A stretch of 64,000 nt of DNA from Sinotaia quadrata (lineage: Eukaryota; Mollusca; Gastropoda; Architaenioglossa; Viviparidae), in contig CM054182.1 in NCBI GenBank assembly GCA_028829895.1, positions 18,899,001-18,963,000 on the forward strand, read 5' to 3'. Positions 38,176-51,336 of this stretch are shown piece by piece. A program made the translations under genes and the position numbers. The notes below the pieces were generated by a model, which searched no databases, was not told the DNA's origin, and saw only the letters and a list, made by a program, of their open reading frames with translations. Within the stretch, counting starts at the first letter, position 1; every line of letters starts with the position of its first letter.

Positions 38176-40944
38176 GATCCCAAAGCTTATTTTTTAAAAG
38201 TAAATATGGCAGTTATTTTGCCATTGCCCATATTTTATTTTTCTAGTACATGAATTTTTATATGCGTAAAAATGTATGTTTTTTCATATGATGCTTATAA
38301 GAGGTCATGCTGTGCACATTAAGAGCAATATCAATAGAAATTAGTGTGACAAATATTTCTACCCCTTCTTTATTTATCACTTGTTTATATAGACTTTTAG
38401 TTATGATATAGTTTTGTGATAAAACTGTAGAGCACTTTATTCATATTCCTGATATTTATGCAGTAATATCAAAGCAGACATTGTGCACTGCACGTTAAGT
38501 GAACATGCAATGAAAAATTGCAACAGTTCGTCCTAAGACCTAAGCAGATAACTAGATGTTGTCTGAAGTAATATTATAATTAAAAGACACTGATGTCATT
38601 CCTAGTGGAATTCAATAGCCTGTCTCCTGAATGCATGAGTCCACCACAGTAATCATTTGATAGATAAATGACTTATCGAATGATCCAAGCATTTCTGAGA
38701 AGCTAGCCAGTTAGGGCTAACCAATGACTGTCTACTGGCCAACTGTAGCTGACCAATGGGTGCTAAGGTATTACACGGGGAAATCTATCCCTTTGCCATC
38801 ACTGATCAAGAAAAACTGCTTAGAGTAAAACATGTTCCTCTCACCTGGTCTCCATTCTTAGGAGTCACATGATTAAAACCTTTTTGTGAGTAAACACAGA
38901 GTTATTAGTTCTAAAATTGTAATTTTCATGTTTCTTTTCAGCTAAAATATAATTGTCATGTTTCCTTTCAGCTAATGTATTTTAATTTTCGTGTATAACC
39001 TTGTGTGCTGCTTATAATTCTAAGATATCTTTCATTATTTTGTTCAATAGAAATGCCATGCAATTAATGTTGGTTGATTTATTTGTAACTAACATGCTAG
39101 TCATTGCTGGAATCTTGTAGCAAGTCTGATGCAACAAATTAAATCTCTGTAGAATAACGTTTATGATTTAGAGACATTTTTATCACAACCATGATCTGTA
39201 AAATATTGCCTATAACTTAAGGATGTTTTTATTTCTGGTTTTTGGTCTTTAACATTACTTCATTTAATACTGAATAACTGTGTCTGGAAAAGTATGAAAC
39301 TTGTGAGAGTGCTCATAGCCTGAATTCATTGTTCACTTGTGGTAAACTAAATAGTTGTATTCAGTAACTGTAAAATATAGTGAACTAAATAATTGTAAAA
39401 TATAGTCTGATGAGTTATTAAGGAGCAAGACAGTTAATATCTGTCCAGCTGAATTTCTACAGAACTATTGTCATTTCTCTATAGCCATTTGAAGCATTCC
39501 CTTTTACAACCTTATACTGAACTTGACCACCAGTGTGCATTTTGTGAGTCACACAAAGCAAGCAGGTGACGGGGCATGATGTCACTCACTTTTACTATCA
39601 GAGGAAACTTCAATTCAGGTCATGTTGACATTTCATGAATTAAACCTTGAACTTTCCTTACTCTGTGTTGTGTGAACATCAATTGATTGAAGTAACGTTG
39701 TTAATGAATATTGTGAGCGGTAGATATACATTTCAGTAATACTATTAAAGTATTATAAACAGTTAGTAAGAGAGCCTTTTTTGATCTGAAGCTACAATCG
39801 ATGTATACCTATATATATATATACTGTTTGTACATCTCTGAATATGTCTTTGTTGTATATATCATTATTTGTTCTTGATCAATGTTGAATTTCTGTGTAG
39901 TGTGTACTTAAGTATATTGTTAATAAATTCGTTTTTTTTTTTGTTTATCAACACCCTTGACCTCATGCTTTAACTGGGTTAAAAGGACAGGAGTTGTGGA
40001 GGAGGTGTAATAATTAATAAGACGGGTGTTGGCCTTTCAAGAGGGTGTCCACCACTCATTGCACGTTTGCCAGGATAGAGTTATTCTGTAGTGTCTATTT
40101 ACAACACTGGGGATTGCTCTGGAAAGGGTAGGGGAGCTTACTCTTTCAGTCCATCGCCCGCAAAGTGTATTTATCATAGATGTGGAGAGATGGTAATATT
40201 CTCATCATTAAAGAGCCCTCTTGTCGTTTAAATTAACCTGTCGCCGTCAGCATAAGTGGTTTTCTCCAAAATCTGAGTGTTGATAAATAAAACACTGAGA
40301 GAGAAATCACGCTAAAAGTTTAGCCATTTGTCACTTAGTGCTTCCCCAACATAGGTACGCTGATAGCTTTAGGGCTGCTGTCTGAGAATTAGCAAGGTGA
40401 GGAGAGTGGTGGCTGAATGATCATTATTACTTGACAAGTAGAGAACTTATTGGAGTATACATCATAATTGACCAATGACTTGTTAAATGAAACTGACCAA
40501 TGGGAAATACTAGGGTTTAGAGGACGAAATTGAACCCTCAGAAAATGTATTTTTCAAAATCACAGATGCGCTGTCTTTTTTTAAGGTGCATAGGTCTAGC
40601 CGGTCTTGTATCCATGAGCAAATTTAGAGTTATAAATTTTGTACTCGTAAATTTTTATAAATCCGTGTTTTTAGCCAGTAATTAATGTACAAATTGTAAA
40701 GATATATTTGTGTTTGTGATATTTTGTAACCACTGAAGAGTATTCTCATAGTGTACTTTGAGCCAGTAAAGAATGCTACATGAATTGTTATAAAATATAT
40801 TTTGTATGTGATATGTATAGTCACTGATAGAATACTGATAGAAATCTTCATAATATGCCTCTTAATTCAGCGGATTTAGCTCTTTGTAGGATCTTGTTGC
40901 AGTGATTTGGAGATTTCATAGCATAGTTTATTCTGTCTCTGCTG

Positions 40945-41800
40945 CCTCTCCCTATTTTAAAATTTAATTGTCATATAAATTGTTAAATTTTCAAAGTAAC
41001 AGCCATGGGCACTCCTTGGTTTTGAAAGTGTCTGAGTTGAAGTAAACACCCGAGTTAAGAATATGCTAGAAATTGCTGATGTAATGCATACCATCCCAAC
41101 TGGGTGAGTAGTTTTATTATCCAATGGGCTGAGATCTAAAACTTTACCTGCTGTAGAGAAATATATTGTCTGATCACTTAAATTTGAAGAGGCAAAGAAG
41201 TCCGGTCTTGAAAGGCGGCCGTTTGCTTGATGATGAGTTAACTGACTGGTTGAGAGAGAGAATGGACTTAGAAATATTTCATTCATTTTTGCTGTTGATA
41301 TGTTATACTTTTGTTTTAATAAGGTATATTTTGTGAGTGGACTATTATTTCTACAAATGTTTGTACTATACTTGTATATTGTGTACTAATCACTTGACAT
41401 TGTTTTTTGATATGCTGTGGATATGTATTGGGCTAATAAATACCATTGCAAGAAATGGTAAGTTGAGACTGGAATGTAAGAAAGAATGGACATATAAAGA
41501 TATAATCTGGAACTTAGTGTTGCTCCCTGATTATATTTTTCAGGCAAACAGCCCTTTCGGCTTTTTACTTTCTCACGTTATTTGAATCTACTGGTTCACT
41601 GATTGTAAACCATTATGACTGGGCAAGATGCATGAATTGTCTGCTGAAGTGTTGTATGTGTAAAGGAATACACTCCTTTGATGTATGTATGGTGGCAAAG
41701 TATGCTGTCTACATCGAGAAAATTTCTGATACACGGAAGTACTGGAAACTACTACAATTGCCGCTCTGCTTGAATGAACAGGTACAGCAGAAAAAGCCCA
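40945..41800 (+). repeat. Dispersed repeat family, longest copy
   Basis: The left part (40945-41270) matches 62496-62857 on the same strand: both have GAATATGCTAGAAA, AAGAAGTCCGG and GAGTTAACTGACTG in order. The right part (about 41590-41790) matches the reverse complement of 60387-60620, sharing GGAATACACT, ATGGTGGCAAAGTATG and CTACAATTG in order. Copy 60387-60740 links both parts, proving they are one unit of about 850 bp. No catalytic domain was recognised; a non-autonomous transposable element is inferred. Confidence 0.8.
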
Positions 41801-41820
41801 GGTTGACTTCTAGAGAACAA

Positions 41821-42056
41821 TGATGTGTAATGAGACAAATACACAGGTTCTGAGAACTTTTAATTTGCTGACTGATGTGTAATGAGACAAATACACAAGG
41901 TCTGAGAACTGTTAATTGCTGACTGATGTGTAATGAGACAAATACACAAGGTCTGAGAACTGTTAATTGCTGACTGGTGTGTAATGAGACAAATACACAA
42001 GGTCTGAGAACTGTTAATTGCTGACTGGTGTGTAATGAGACAAATACACAGGGTCT
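41821..42056. repeat. 51 bp minisatellite, about five copies
   Basis: The unit is TGATGTGTAATGAGACAAAT plus ACACAAGGTCTGAGAACTGT and TAATTGCTGAC. It starts directly at the end of the dispersed repeat copy. The minus-strand ORF here is a repeat artefact. Confidence 0.95.
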
Positions 42057-42091
42057 CTTATGAGTGAATCTATCCTTTTGTATTTTCAACG

Positions 42092-42180
<89 letters not shown>
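42092..42180. repeat. (TATC)n microsatellite
   Basis: About 22 perfect tetranucleotides. Confidence 0.97.
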
Positions 42181-42494
42181 GTTTGTGTGTTGTGTTGTGT
42201 TAATGGCAGGCATTGTTTGTTTATAATTAATTGTCTTTTCAAGACATAGGATCTTATTTTACTCTTTTGTTATACTAAAGTTCCAGGTTGCTCACCAAAC
42301 TCATTGTTCCTTTTTGTCCTGGTCTTGGAATACCTAGGCACTGAAGTGTGACCAGGGCAAGCCTTACATATGACTAGCACACATTACCATCATTTAATAA
42401 CGTATTCACACCACCTACACGACCATTTTTTAAAAACGAAATAATGAGACTAGCCTAAAACATCTGAGCGAATTACACGCAATTCTGTCATTTT

Positions 42495-42915
42495 AAAGAA
42501 GAGGCATTGCGAATCTCTTATAGGATTGTAGCACAGTTAAAAAGTAATTTGTAACGCAAACTCAAACTAAATATTGTATTTTAATTAATTTCTTATAGGA
42601 TTGTAACCCTGTTAAAAATAACTTGTAACGCAAACTCATGCATAAATAACTATATATTGTATTTTAATTAAAGAAAAGAATTATTGTATAATTAAAGTAA
42701 TTTTATCGAAATACTTTTATGTCACTCCCTTTGAATGGACAAGTATTAATGCGGTGTAAAACTACAATATTACAAGTATTAATGCCATGTAAAACTGCTA
42801 TATTACAAGTATTCAATTACATTGTTTAGGAAAAAGTATCGAAATACGTAAATATTAATATTAAACAAAGCTAGTTTTACCCGAATACGTAAATATTAAA
42901 TAAAGCTAGTTTTAC
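42495..42915. repeat. Three adjacent two-copy duplications
   Basis: TCTTATAGGATTGTA with TAACGCAAACTCA occurs at about 42515 and 42590. TTACAAGTATTAATGC with TGTAAAACT occurs at about 42735 and 42770. CGTAAATATTAA with AAAGCTAGTTTTACCC occurs at about 42847 and 42885. Each is an independent recent duplication. Confidence 0.8.
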
Positions 42916-43267
42916 CCATTCTCTGTCAAGACTGCAATTACTACACATTAGGTACTTCATTTTAAAATAATAATTAATTTTGACTGTTATCACTGAAAAC
43001 GTTGAGAAATAACTGAAAGTTATCACAGTTAGAAAATTTGAAAACCAAACATTTCTCAGAACAAAACTGTAATCACCAAGAGGAGGCATTTGTAAAAAAG
43101 AAAATCCTGTTTGAGTAAACTGTAATATTCAGAACCCTAAATGACTAGGACTGGATATTCAATTTTCTGGGTCGTGTCATGTGTCATCTGTCAACACTGA
43201 CATTTAAACAAGCAGAACTATTTGTGAACTTCGTCCTTCGTTGCCAGACATACATTTTAATGGTGGA

Positions 43268-43312
43268 GAAACGACTAGGCACGTGACATCTAGACTAGGC
43301 ACGTGACATCTA
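43268..43312. repeat. 20 bp perfect tandem duplication
   Basis: GACTAGGCACGTGACATCTA is repeated in tandem, a very young event. Confidence 0.85.
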
Positions 43313-43619
43313 ACAAAATCACCGCTTCTCTTCTGCGCATTTCGGTGTTTGAACAGGAAACATATGTGATGCTTAAGAAAAACTTTTCAAAGGTCAGCAT
43401 TCATCTCAATCTACAGTGACCTTTTAATCCCCATGCATCTTGACCTTAGAATATGTTGAAATGAGTGTTTGTAAGTAACAAATTTGTTAAATGTGTTACC
43501 ATTTGCTTGCCTGTTATTTTTTTCTAATAAGTGTTTGGTTATCATCTGTCCTTCTGTCTGTTGTATGCTCATCTTATCCATCTGTCTGTCCGTATGCCTT
43601 TCTGATCCTCCTGTCACAA

Positions 43620-43634
43620 ATCTATCTATCTATC

Positions 43635-43705
<71 letters not shown>

Positions 43706-43708
43706 ATG
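43620..43708. repeat. Compound microsatellite (TCTA)n-(CT)n-(TCTA)n
   Basis: About four TCTA units, then about 28 CT units, then about four TCTA units. The symmetric order suggests the CT tract grew inside a TCTA tract. Confidence 0.95.
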
Positions 43709-43766
43709 TCAAACTAGTCATGCAAGAGATTTTCATTTTGAAATTAAGTGCTATTTACTCTAGAAT

Positions 43767-44018
43767 GTTAATAGCACAGGCATGGTTCGTCTTCTAGAGC
43801 CTAGATCAGGGGTACACAAACTTTTTAGGCCAGAGGGCCAAATTTCCAATTGATAGTGCGTGGAGGGCCGCAAGTCAGATTGCACATGGATAACTCAGTA
43901 GAAACAAACAACATTAATATGAAATAAAGTCTTCCGGGGGCCACAGAGAGCTGCATGCGGCCCGCGGGCCACGGTTTGTGCACCCCTGGTTTAGATGAAC
44001 CATGCCTGTGCTATTAAC
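43767..44018. repeat. Hairpin-forming inverted repeat interrupted by a MITE
   Basis: The 26 bp at 43767-43792 (starting GTTAATAGCACAGGCATGGT) return as a reverse complement at 43993-44018 with one mismatch. Without the MITE between them they would form a short near-palindrome, itself probably a tiny MITE. Confidence 0.85.
43807..43988. mobile_element. hAT-like MITE, 182 bp
   Basis: It begins CAGGGGTACACAAACTTTTT and ends with the inverse form TTTGTGCACCCCTG. These are the CAGxGxT-type ends and CAAACTTTTT-like subterminal sequence typical of non-autonomous hAT (Charlie-like) elements. Internal GGGCCA and GCGGCCCGCGGGCC motifs are also typical. Flanking octamers GCCTAGAT and GTTTAGAT match at six of eight positions, consistent with a hAT 8 bp target duplication. 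It has no coding capacity. Confidence 0.85.
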
Positions 44019-44474
44019 ATTACTTTGCACCCTTACCTCAAAAGGATGTGAAGTTAAAAGCGTTTTTAAATAACTTCTATTTAAATCGCATTTATGACGA
44101 GTGTACACGATATGGGAGACAACTGTAAAATTCTTTCTTTCTTTCTTTCTACAAAGTGCTTCTTAGTACACTTACGTAGTTTTTTGTAAGCTAGAGTATT
44201 TGTTCTCATAGATTATCTACTTGTCTCTCTCACAAACGCAACGCACACATCATTCACACACGCTTTCTCTAATACACACACAAACACAAACACACACGCG
44301 CGCGCGCATACACATATAGGAAAGCTACAACATTCACACCAAACACCCACAAAGAAGTATGCCAAATTAAAATTTGTTCAGTAAATTTCTATTTGCTAGC
44401 ACATCAAAATGATCCCAGATAGCATCTTTTACGTGAATGACTATTGGTCGTGTTTTCTTGTATCATATCATCAC

Positions 44475-44820
44475 TTCTCTTCCTTTCTTCATGTTCTTCA
44501 CCTGTTGCTGTCTCAACAGCATTTTACATTTAATGCATTGCCTTGATGTTCTTCACCTGCTGGTGTCTGGGCAGAATTTCACATTTAATGCATTCACCTT
44601 TTGCTGTCTCGACAATATTTCAAACACAAAACATTGCCTTGATGTTTTTTACCTGTTGCTGTCTCGACAACATTTCAAATATAATCTATTGCCTTTGTTT
44701 TCATGCGTTGCTGTCTCGACAACATTTCAAATATAATACATTGCCTTGGCGTTTTTCATCTGTTGCTCTCTCGACATTTCAATATAATGCATTGCCTCGA
44801 TGTTCTTCACCTTGCTAGCT
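44475..44820. repeat. About 55 bp minisatellite, six to seven copies
   Basis: Units contain CACCTGTTGCTGTCTCGACA plus ACATTTCAAATATAAT and GCATTGCCTTGATGTTCTT. Open frames arise from the array. Confidence 0.92.
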
Positions 44821-44989
44821 ACTTAGCGGTATAGTAGTAGGACTATGTAAATTTTATAAAGAATTTAAACCAAAAACATCACTTTTGACATCTGACCTGC
44901 ATATAATATTAAATGCACATTAGGTTACTATAGGTCAGTTTATCATGTATATGTAGCTTACATCCGGCACATGAAACTGAGTAGAAGAT

Positions 44990-45135
44990 CAGTTAACACG
45001 TGACCAGTGAGAGAGAGATTGAAGAATTGACTAAATTAACGTTCGTTTCGTAGCTCGCTACTAATTAACATGTGACTAGTGGGAGAGAGTGAAGAAATGA
45101 CTAAAGTAACGTTCGTTTCGTAGCTCACTGCTAAT
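44990..45135. repeat. About 72 bp tandem duplication, two copies
   Basis: Both copies contain AACGTTCGTTTCGTAGCTC preceded by GAGAGAG and GAAGAA-TGACTAAA. Confidence 0.9.
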
Positions 45136-46435
45136 TAGCACGCACGGCAGCGCGCGGCTATATAATCACTAATCGACACACGTTCATAACGCTGCTCATC
45201 AAACCTGTCAAGCTATTTTGCTCTCTGTTACGCTTGTAACCTCGATTTATGTCCCCTTCGCACGGCAAGAAAACACTGACAAAGTGACGCCTAGTGTCTT
45301 GCTGAGTTATGCCGCTTTAATGCTCTTTTCGCAGTCACATTGTGGGAGGATTCAGATAATAATTATACAAGAAGAAAAAAATAGGTCAAACTCAATAACT
45401 GTATGTGATAATTAAAAGGATTTTATCATTTTGCTGTGACAAATCGTCCCCAGAGCTTCATTAAAGTTAAATTTATACGATAGTGCATCAAGACCCGTGC
45501 AATTGACTTTTCCTTAAGGAAGAGTTAATTTCTACTTGCAAAAGAGTTAAATTCGCATTTATCTGAGCAAATGGCTTGCAGTTTTGGGATAAAAGAGAAA
45601 CGTGTTATCAGAAATCCATTCTGACTGTATGTTTATATCCCACTTACACATGCTGTAGAGCAGGAAACAAGTCAATTTAATTTGTCCTAAACCAACATGT
45701 TTAGTGCTAGTAAACGGCTTTTAAAAGTAGAGTAGTTTGGCCTTCCCTAAAAATAGATGAATAGTTGTAGAAATTATGTAGAGAGAGACTAAAGATCAAT
45801 TGGAAATACCCCAAACTGATGGACTTGAAGTCCTATTCGTCCCAACATTTTATATATATTTTTGAAATGACGGAATATAAAATTAAAAATATTAATTATG
45901 AAATGAGACTTTTTCGTATGCAAGTTATTTTTATAAAAAGAAGGTAAAACAACCGAAAACGAAGAAATAAACATCTTCAAACGAATTAAATTAATTAGGA
46001 TTCCATCTATTCGGTCGATGAAGGATATTAATGACTGAATTAACTAGAATTCCATCCAGATTGTCGACAAATCGGAAGGACTTTAGTGACCAAGATGTTT
46101 CTCCTTTTTTAAATTGTTTTTTTAGTTATGGTGTACCGCTTTCCACCACTGTGTCATTGAAATTTGCAATGTTTGGAAATAATACTGGGAGAGAGATGTT
46201 TAGAGTATAAATGAAATTGCATGTTTTAGCATGCAATCAGCAGAGCGCACATGGCATGAACAAAATACCTAAAACATACTGGTGATGCACTCTCCATCCA
46301 TAGAAATACGAGGTACTCCGCCAGTCATGTCGACTAGGAAAAGGATCCATGGCTTATTCATCCTTTTATTCGTCTGGAATGAGAGTCCACGAGAGTTTAA
46401 AAGAATATCTTCTATTAAAGAGAGGAGCATTAGTA

Positions 46436-46640
46436 ATTCGAAAGAATTTCCATGAGAGAGTGGAGAAATTATGTTTCCAGGAATTTCCATGAGGGAGTGG
46501 AGAAATTATGTTTCCAGGAATTTCCATGAGAGAGTGGAGAAGATTTGTTCCCAGGAATTTTTATGAGACAGTGGAGGAGGTATATTCCCAGGAATTTCCT
46601 TGAGAGAATTGAGAAGATTTGTTCCCAGGAATTTCTATCA
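46436..46640. repeat. 37 bp minisatellite, about five copies
   Basis: The unit is AGGAATTTCCATGAGAGAGT plus GGAGAAATTATGTTTCC. Minus-strand ORFs are artefacts of the array. Confidence 0.93.
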
Positions 46641-46924
46641 GACAACAAAGCCATATAAAAGAAGATTCTGTGGGATAGTCAAGTAGGTGTATTATTAAGG
46701 CATTTCCATAGAACAAATGGAGTAGATATACTTCTTTGGCGTTTCCCTAGAACAGGGGAGACGAGAGATTAATGAAAGGGATGGCAAGCAGCAATACTAC
46801 GAACTGTTCATGACAGTCTTACCATGAAAACTGCCTGTCACTATTATCATAACTGCCATATTTCTTTTCCTATCATGAAAGCTGAATGCTAGTTTTATTA
46901 TGAACATTAAGAGGCACATCACGA

Positions 46925-47330
46925 TTCAATTGTTTCGTCAATATTATGAAATACATGTCAGTCGTATGAGCATCGAATTTCAGTCTTATGAACATCACAT
47001 GTCAGTATTATCATGAACATCACATGCAACTCTTATCAGTCGTATCATAAACATCACACATCCGTCGTATCATAAACATCACATGTCCGTCTTATGAGCA
47101 TCATGCCAGTCTTATCATGAACATCGCATGTCAATCTTATGAACATCACATGTCAGTCTTATCATGAACATCACATGTCACGTCTTATCACGAACATCAT
47201 ATTTCAGTCTTATGAACATCATGCCAGTCTTATCATGAACATCGCATGTCAATCTTATGAACATCACATTTCAGTCTTATCAAGAACATCACATTTCAGT
47301 CTTATCAAGAACATCACAATTCAGTCTGCA
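46925..47330. repeat. About 25 bp minisatellite with nested higher order
   Basis: Units are CAGTCTTATCATGAACATCA with CATGT. The words ATCATGCCAGTCTTATCATG and AACATCGCATGTCAATC recur together at about 47100 and 47220, showing a second-level period of about 120 bp. Confidence 0.9.
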
Positions 47331-48207
47331 AGTTTAGAAATTAGAATATATATGACAACGCTATAAAAAGAAAGTAGTTAGAAACAAACTAAGGTAATCT
47401 TAAAGATTAGTACATATCAATTATAATGGAAGAATACTGTTTATGTCATTTCCGTTTATATTTACATTACTTAATACTGTCTATTATCAGTTTATAATAT
47501 TATTGAAACAATTTCTATTACCTATTTAGAGTATACCATTTATACCTATTCTGTTATATGATTTTAAATACTGCTTACACTCTTTCTGCAGTATGCCAGA
47601 TTCCGGACAAAAGAGTGTTAACAAAACCATTACCGTACCAAGGTTAGGCTTTGTCAGAGGGAATGAAAAGCTGACTAATTTTAGTTATTGTGTTTTATTT
47701 TTAAAAAAAAGAATATTAGTGGGTTTCCTGTAGAGTAAAAGTACAATTAGTTATCACTCACTTATTATACTATGGCGTTTATTTGTGTCACTAGTGAAAG
47801 GCCAGGAAGTTTTTCTCCGCGCTTTTGTAATCAAAGGGAACTAAATCCGCATTGAGGTTTACAGGCCCTAATTTTGCAACTATGCAAGGGGAGTAACACT
47901 TGAGAAATTTCGCCCATTTACCCTAACGCCAGCACCAAGGACAAAGGGCCCGTAAAACTAACTATGGACAAATGCCTTTACTGATATGTAATCTTTCTGC
48001 TAGATCAAAATAAAACATTAATTTAAAAGTATGGCAACTAAAAATAAATTGTGAAAAGGAAAAGAGAGTCAGCAGCATTTTGCTCTAAAAAATAACCATG
48101 ACCCGACAAACTAATCACTTTTTGGCTCAGAGGGAATAATACAAGTATTTGTTATAGTTCTGAGGTGCAGTTAGGACAAGCCTGAATAAATGAAAAACGA
48201 AATAACA

Positions 48208-48254
<47 letters not shown>

Positions 48255-48255
48255 C
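48208..48255. repeat. (ACGC)n microsatellite
   Basis: About 12 perfect ACGC units, an unusual CpG-containing tetranucleotide tract in an AT-rich region. Confidence 0.97.
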
Positions 48256-48795
48256 TACTTGCCTTTCCACCAGAAGCACATTATATACTATAGTCTGCCG
48301 TTCACTTAATTCCTTGGTTCCAATATGTTGTTTCTTTGACTGGTTATTTGCTTATTAAGTTTATTTGTTTTCTTTAACTGTTTATTTAAAGTCATCGTTT
48401 ATTTTGTAATTTTAACTGTTTGGTTTTTAGTTATACAGCTAAGTCTGTACTCGAGATAGTGTATTGAGTTATAGATCCAGTCATATACAGTGCGTGACGC
48501 ATCCTTTATACGTGACGTCACATCCTGTAAGGCGTAAAGATATATCCGTGCATGATGTGATATCCAGTTTTACTTCTAGGTATATTATTGTGCGAGGTCA
48601 TATTCTTAACCGTGACCTCACACTATGTTATATGACCATGTGATAGTGCTCGTGACATTTTTACACTCCCATGTTACCACATTCAGTTTTAAACCGGATA
48701 AATTCGTGCGTGACCCGAACGTTTTATTTTGTTATTATTTCACCATTTTTTTTTTTTTACAAACCCAAGAAACACTGTTTTCCTTTGCTTCTTTA

Positions 48796-49055
48796 AAGTC
48801 TCGAGATTATCACAGTTTAACCCTTATATGATATATAAAGTCTCAAGATTATCACAGTTTATCCCTTATATGATATAAAGTCTCGAGATTATCACAGTTA
48901 ATCCTTATATGATTTATAAAGTCTCAAGATTATCACAGTTTATCCCTTATATATGATATAAAGTCTCGAGATTATCACAGTTAATCCTTATATGATATAT
49001 AAAGTCTCAAGATTATCACATTTAAGCCATTATACGCTATATAAAGTCTCGAGAT
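48796..49055. repeat. 42 bp minisatellite, about six copies, two alternating variants
   Basis: Units contain AAAGTCTCGAGATTATCACA or AAAGTCTCAAGATTATCACA in strict alternation over five units, implying the duplicated block was a dimer of about 84 bp. Confidence 0.93.
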
Positions 49056-49074
49056 TGTCATTTTAAAAGGAAAT

Positions 49075-49465
49075 AGATACGAGAGATTCACACTCTGAAA
49101 TAGTACAACAGATTCACAGTCTGAAATAGTTAGGAGAGATCTCACTCTGAAATAGAGGTTTACGTTCTGAATTATTTATGAGAGATTCACACTCTGAAAT
49201 AGTTATGAGAGATTCACAATCTGAAATAGTTATGAGAGATATCACTCTAAAATTGTTTTAAGAGATTCACACTCTGTTTTATGAGAGATTCACAATCTGA
49301 AATAGTTATAACAGATTCACAATCTGAAAGAGTTATGAGAGATATCACTCTAAAATTGTTTTAAGAGATTCACACTCTGAAACAGTTATGAGAGATTCAC
49401 AATCTGAAAGAGTTATGAGAGATTTCACTCTGAAATAGTTATGAGAGATTCACACTCTGGAATAA
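49075..49465. repeat. 27 bp minisatellite
   Basis: The unit is GTTATGAGAGATTCACACTC plus TGAAATA. A block of about 80 bp with ATATCACTCTAAAATTG occurs twice, showing higher-order duplication. Confidence 0.93.
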
Positions 49466-50317
49466 TTATAATCTTGATTCTTGCGTATATATCTTTTACT
49501 TCACAATAATAATACATTTTAAATCTTTTTATGTCAACATTTACATTTTCACTCATCTGGCCTTTTAGTGTCTTTTGTACTTAATTATTCCGATCAGTTT
49601 AAAATAAGAATTTCTAAGAGGTCACCGGGTTTTAGCGCCATTTATATTCCCGTAGGAGAATGGATGCTGATCTTTTGTATACAGTTTTTTTTTACAGGAC
49701 CTTATTATAATAATCTATGGCTTTGAAAATCCGCCTTCATTCTTTAGGTAATTTAAAGGTGTATAAAATCTAATAACAAGTCTGCATAATTAAACAAATG
49801 GCGAGTGATATGTCTTCAAAAATAAAAACAGCAGACTTTATTAGCTTCTGAGGTGATATGAAGATGTATAAAATGCAATAATATCTGAATAACTAAAAAT
49901 TTGATGAGTGATTTGTCTAACAAAAAATAAACATAGCGGACTTGATTCAGTTTATAAACCAATATTTAACTTTAGCTCTGAGTAATTCAACAAGTAGTTA
50001 GTGGTTTCTCTTCAATCAAACCACAGTGGACTTGGGATCGGAAACACGTGGGACAAATCCCACGAGCCCCCCTCCCTCCCCAACACACACACACACAAAT
50101 TAAAAAAAAAAAGAAAAGCACTATTCTGGCTTAGCAGGGCCATTGACTTCACGTCAGCGTGTGTTAAAGCAGCCCAGTAGGTCACGTATTTAAAGGCTAA
50201 TTTTTATGTAGATTTTAACATCAATAACATCGTACCTTAAGGTGCCATTTAGTACAAATAAAGGGCCACACTAATTTCCCTCTTTCTTACTGAGATCATT
50301 CTCGAATTTTGTTGTCT

Positions 50318-50455
50318 AGAAATTCTGTACTTTTGTTGTCTACTTTTTTCTTTAATAGACTCACTAGAAATTCTATACTTTTGTTGTCTACTTTTTTCTT
50401 TAATAGACTCACTAGAAGTTCTGTACGTTTGTTGTCTACCTTGTTGTCTAGCCAG
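50318..50455. repeat. 48 bp minisatellite, about 2.5 copies
   Basis: The unit is TTGTCTACTTTTTTCTTTAA followed by TAGACTCACTAGAAATTCTG. Confidence 0.92.
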
Positions 50456-50724
50456 GCTGCAGTTGGCAAAACTTAGTAATAGGTACACTTGTAGTCTACC
50501 TTTTCTAGGCGGGCTGCAGTTGGTAATAGATAACTTGTAATTTACCTTTTCTAGGCAGGCTGCAGTAAGATATTCATTAGGCTGTTAGTACATGCTACAG
50601 TACATATTTCTATACGTATGCTTTCCTTTTGCACATAAATCTTTGCATGCTAGTATATTACTATTGAACATATTTGTGTGTAAGAGAAATGCACAAAGAG
50701 CCTTGTGTGAAAGTGTTTAGTTAT

Positions 50725-51060
50725 TGCACATAGTTCTTTGTTTAGTATTTAGTACTACACATAGTTCTTTCTTTAGAATTTAGTACTGCACATAGTTCTT
50801 TGTTTAGTATTTAGTACTGCACATAGTTCTTTGTGCACTACTAAAGTACTATGATAATGTTTAGTATTTAGTACTGCACATAGTTCTTTGTGTACTACTA
50901 AAGTACTATGATAATGTTTAGTATTTAGTACTTCACATAGTTCTTTGTGTACTACTAAAGTACTATAATAATGTTTAGTATTTAGTACTGCACATAGTTC
51001 TTTGTGTACTACTATGATAATGTTTAGTATTTAGTACTGCACAGAGTACTTTGTTGTAAT
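50725..51060. repeat. Minisatellite with two nested units
   Basis: A short unit, TTTAGTATTTAGTACTGCAC plus ATAGTTCTTTG, is extended in the right half by TGTACTACTAAAGTACTATG ATAATG to give a period of about 60 bp, repeated four times. Confidence 0.92.
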
Positions 51061-51336
51061 ATGCAAAATAGTTTTGTTGTGCATTAGTTTGTTAGCTGAA
51101 CAGTATGATTTTGAAAAATCTAGTATATTATGACATTAGCACTGCATGCATTGTCTCCCTTGAAATAGTCTCTAGTTTACATTTTACATTAATAACACAT
51201 ACACTATTGAAGCAACCATATTGTAATGGTGAACTCAACTTAAGTTAAAGTATCTGTGTATAAATAATACTGCAATGTCCTCACATATGTCTATGTATTT
51301 GATAGTTGTATAGTTTATATCTTAACTGATTAGTCA

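Noticed and set aside
39980..40040. Purine-rich GGAGTTGTGGAGGAGG followed by TGTAATAATTAATAAG, resembling a polypurine tract and LTR start
   Set aside because: No matching second LTR, primer-binding site or retroviral-type coding sequence was found nearby.
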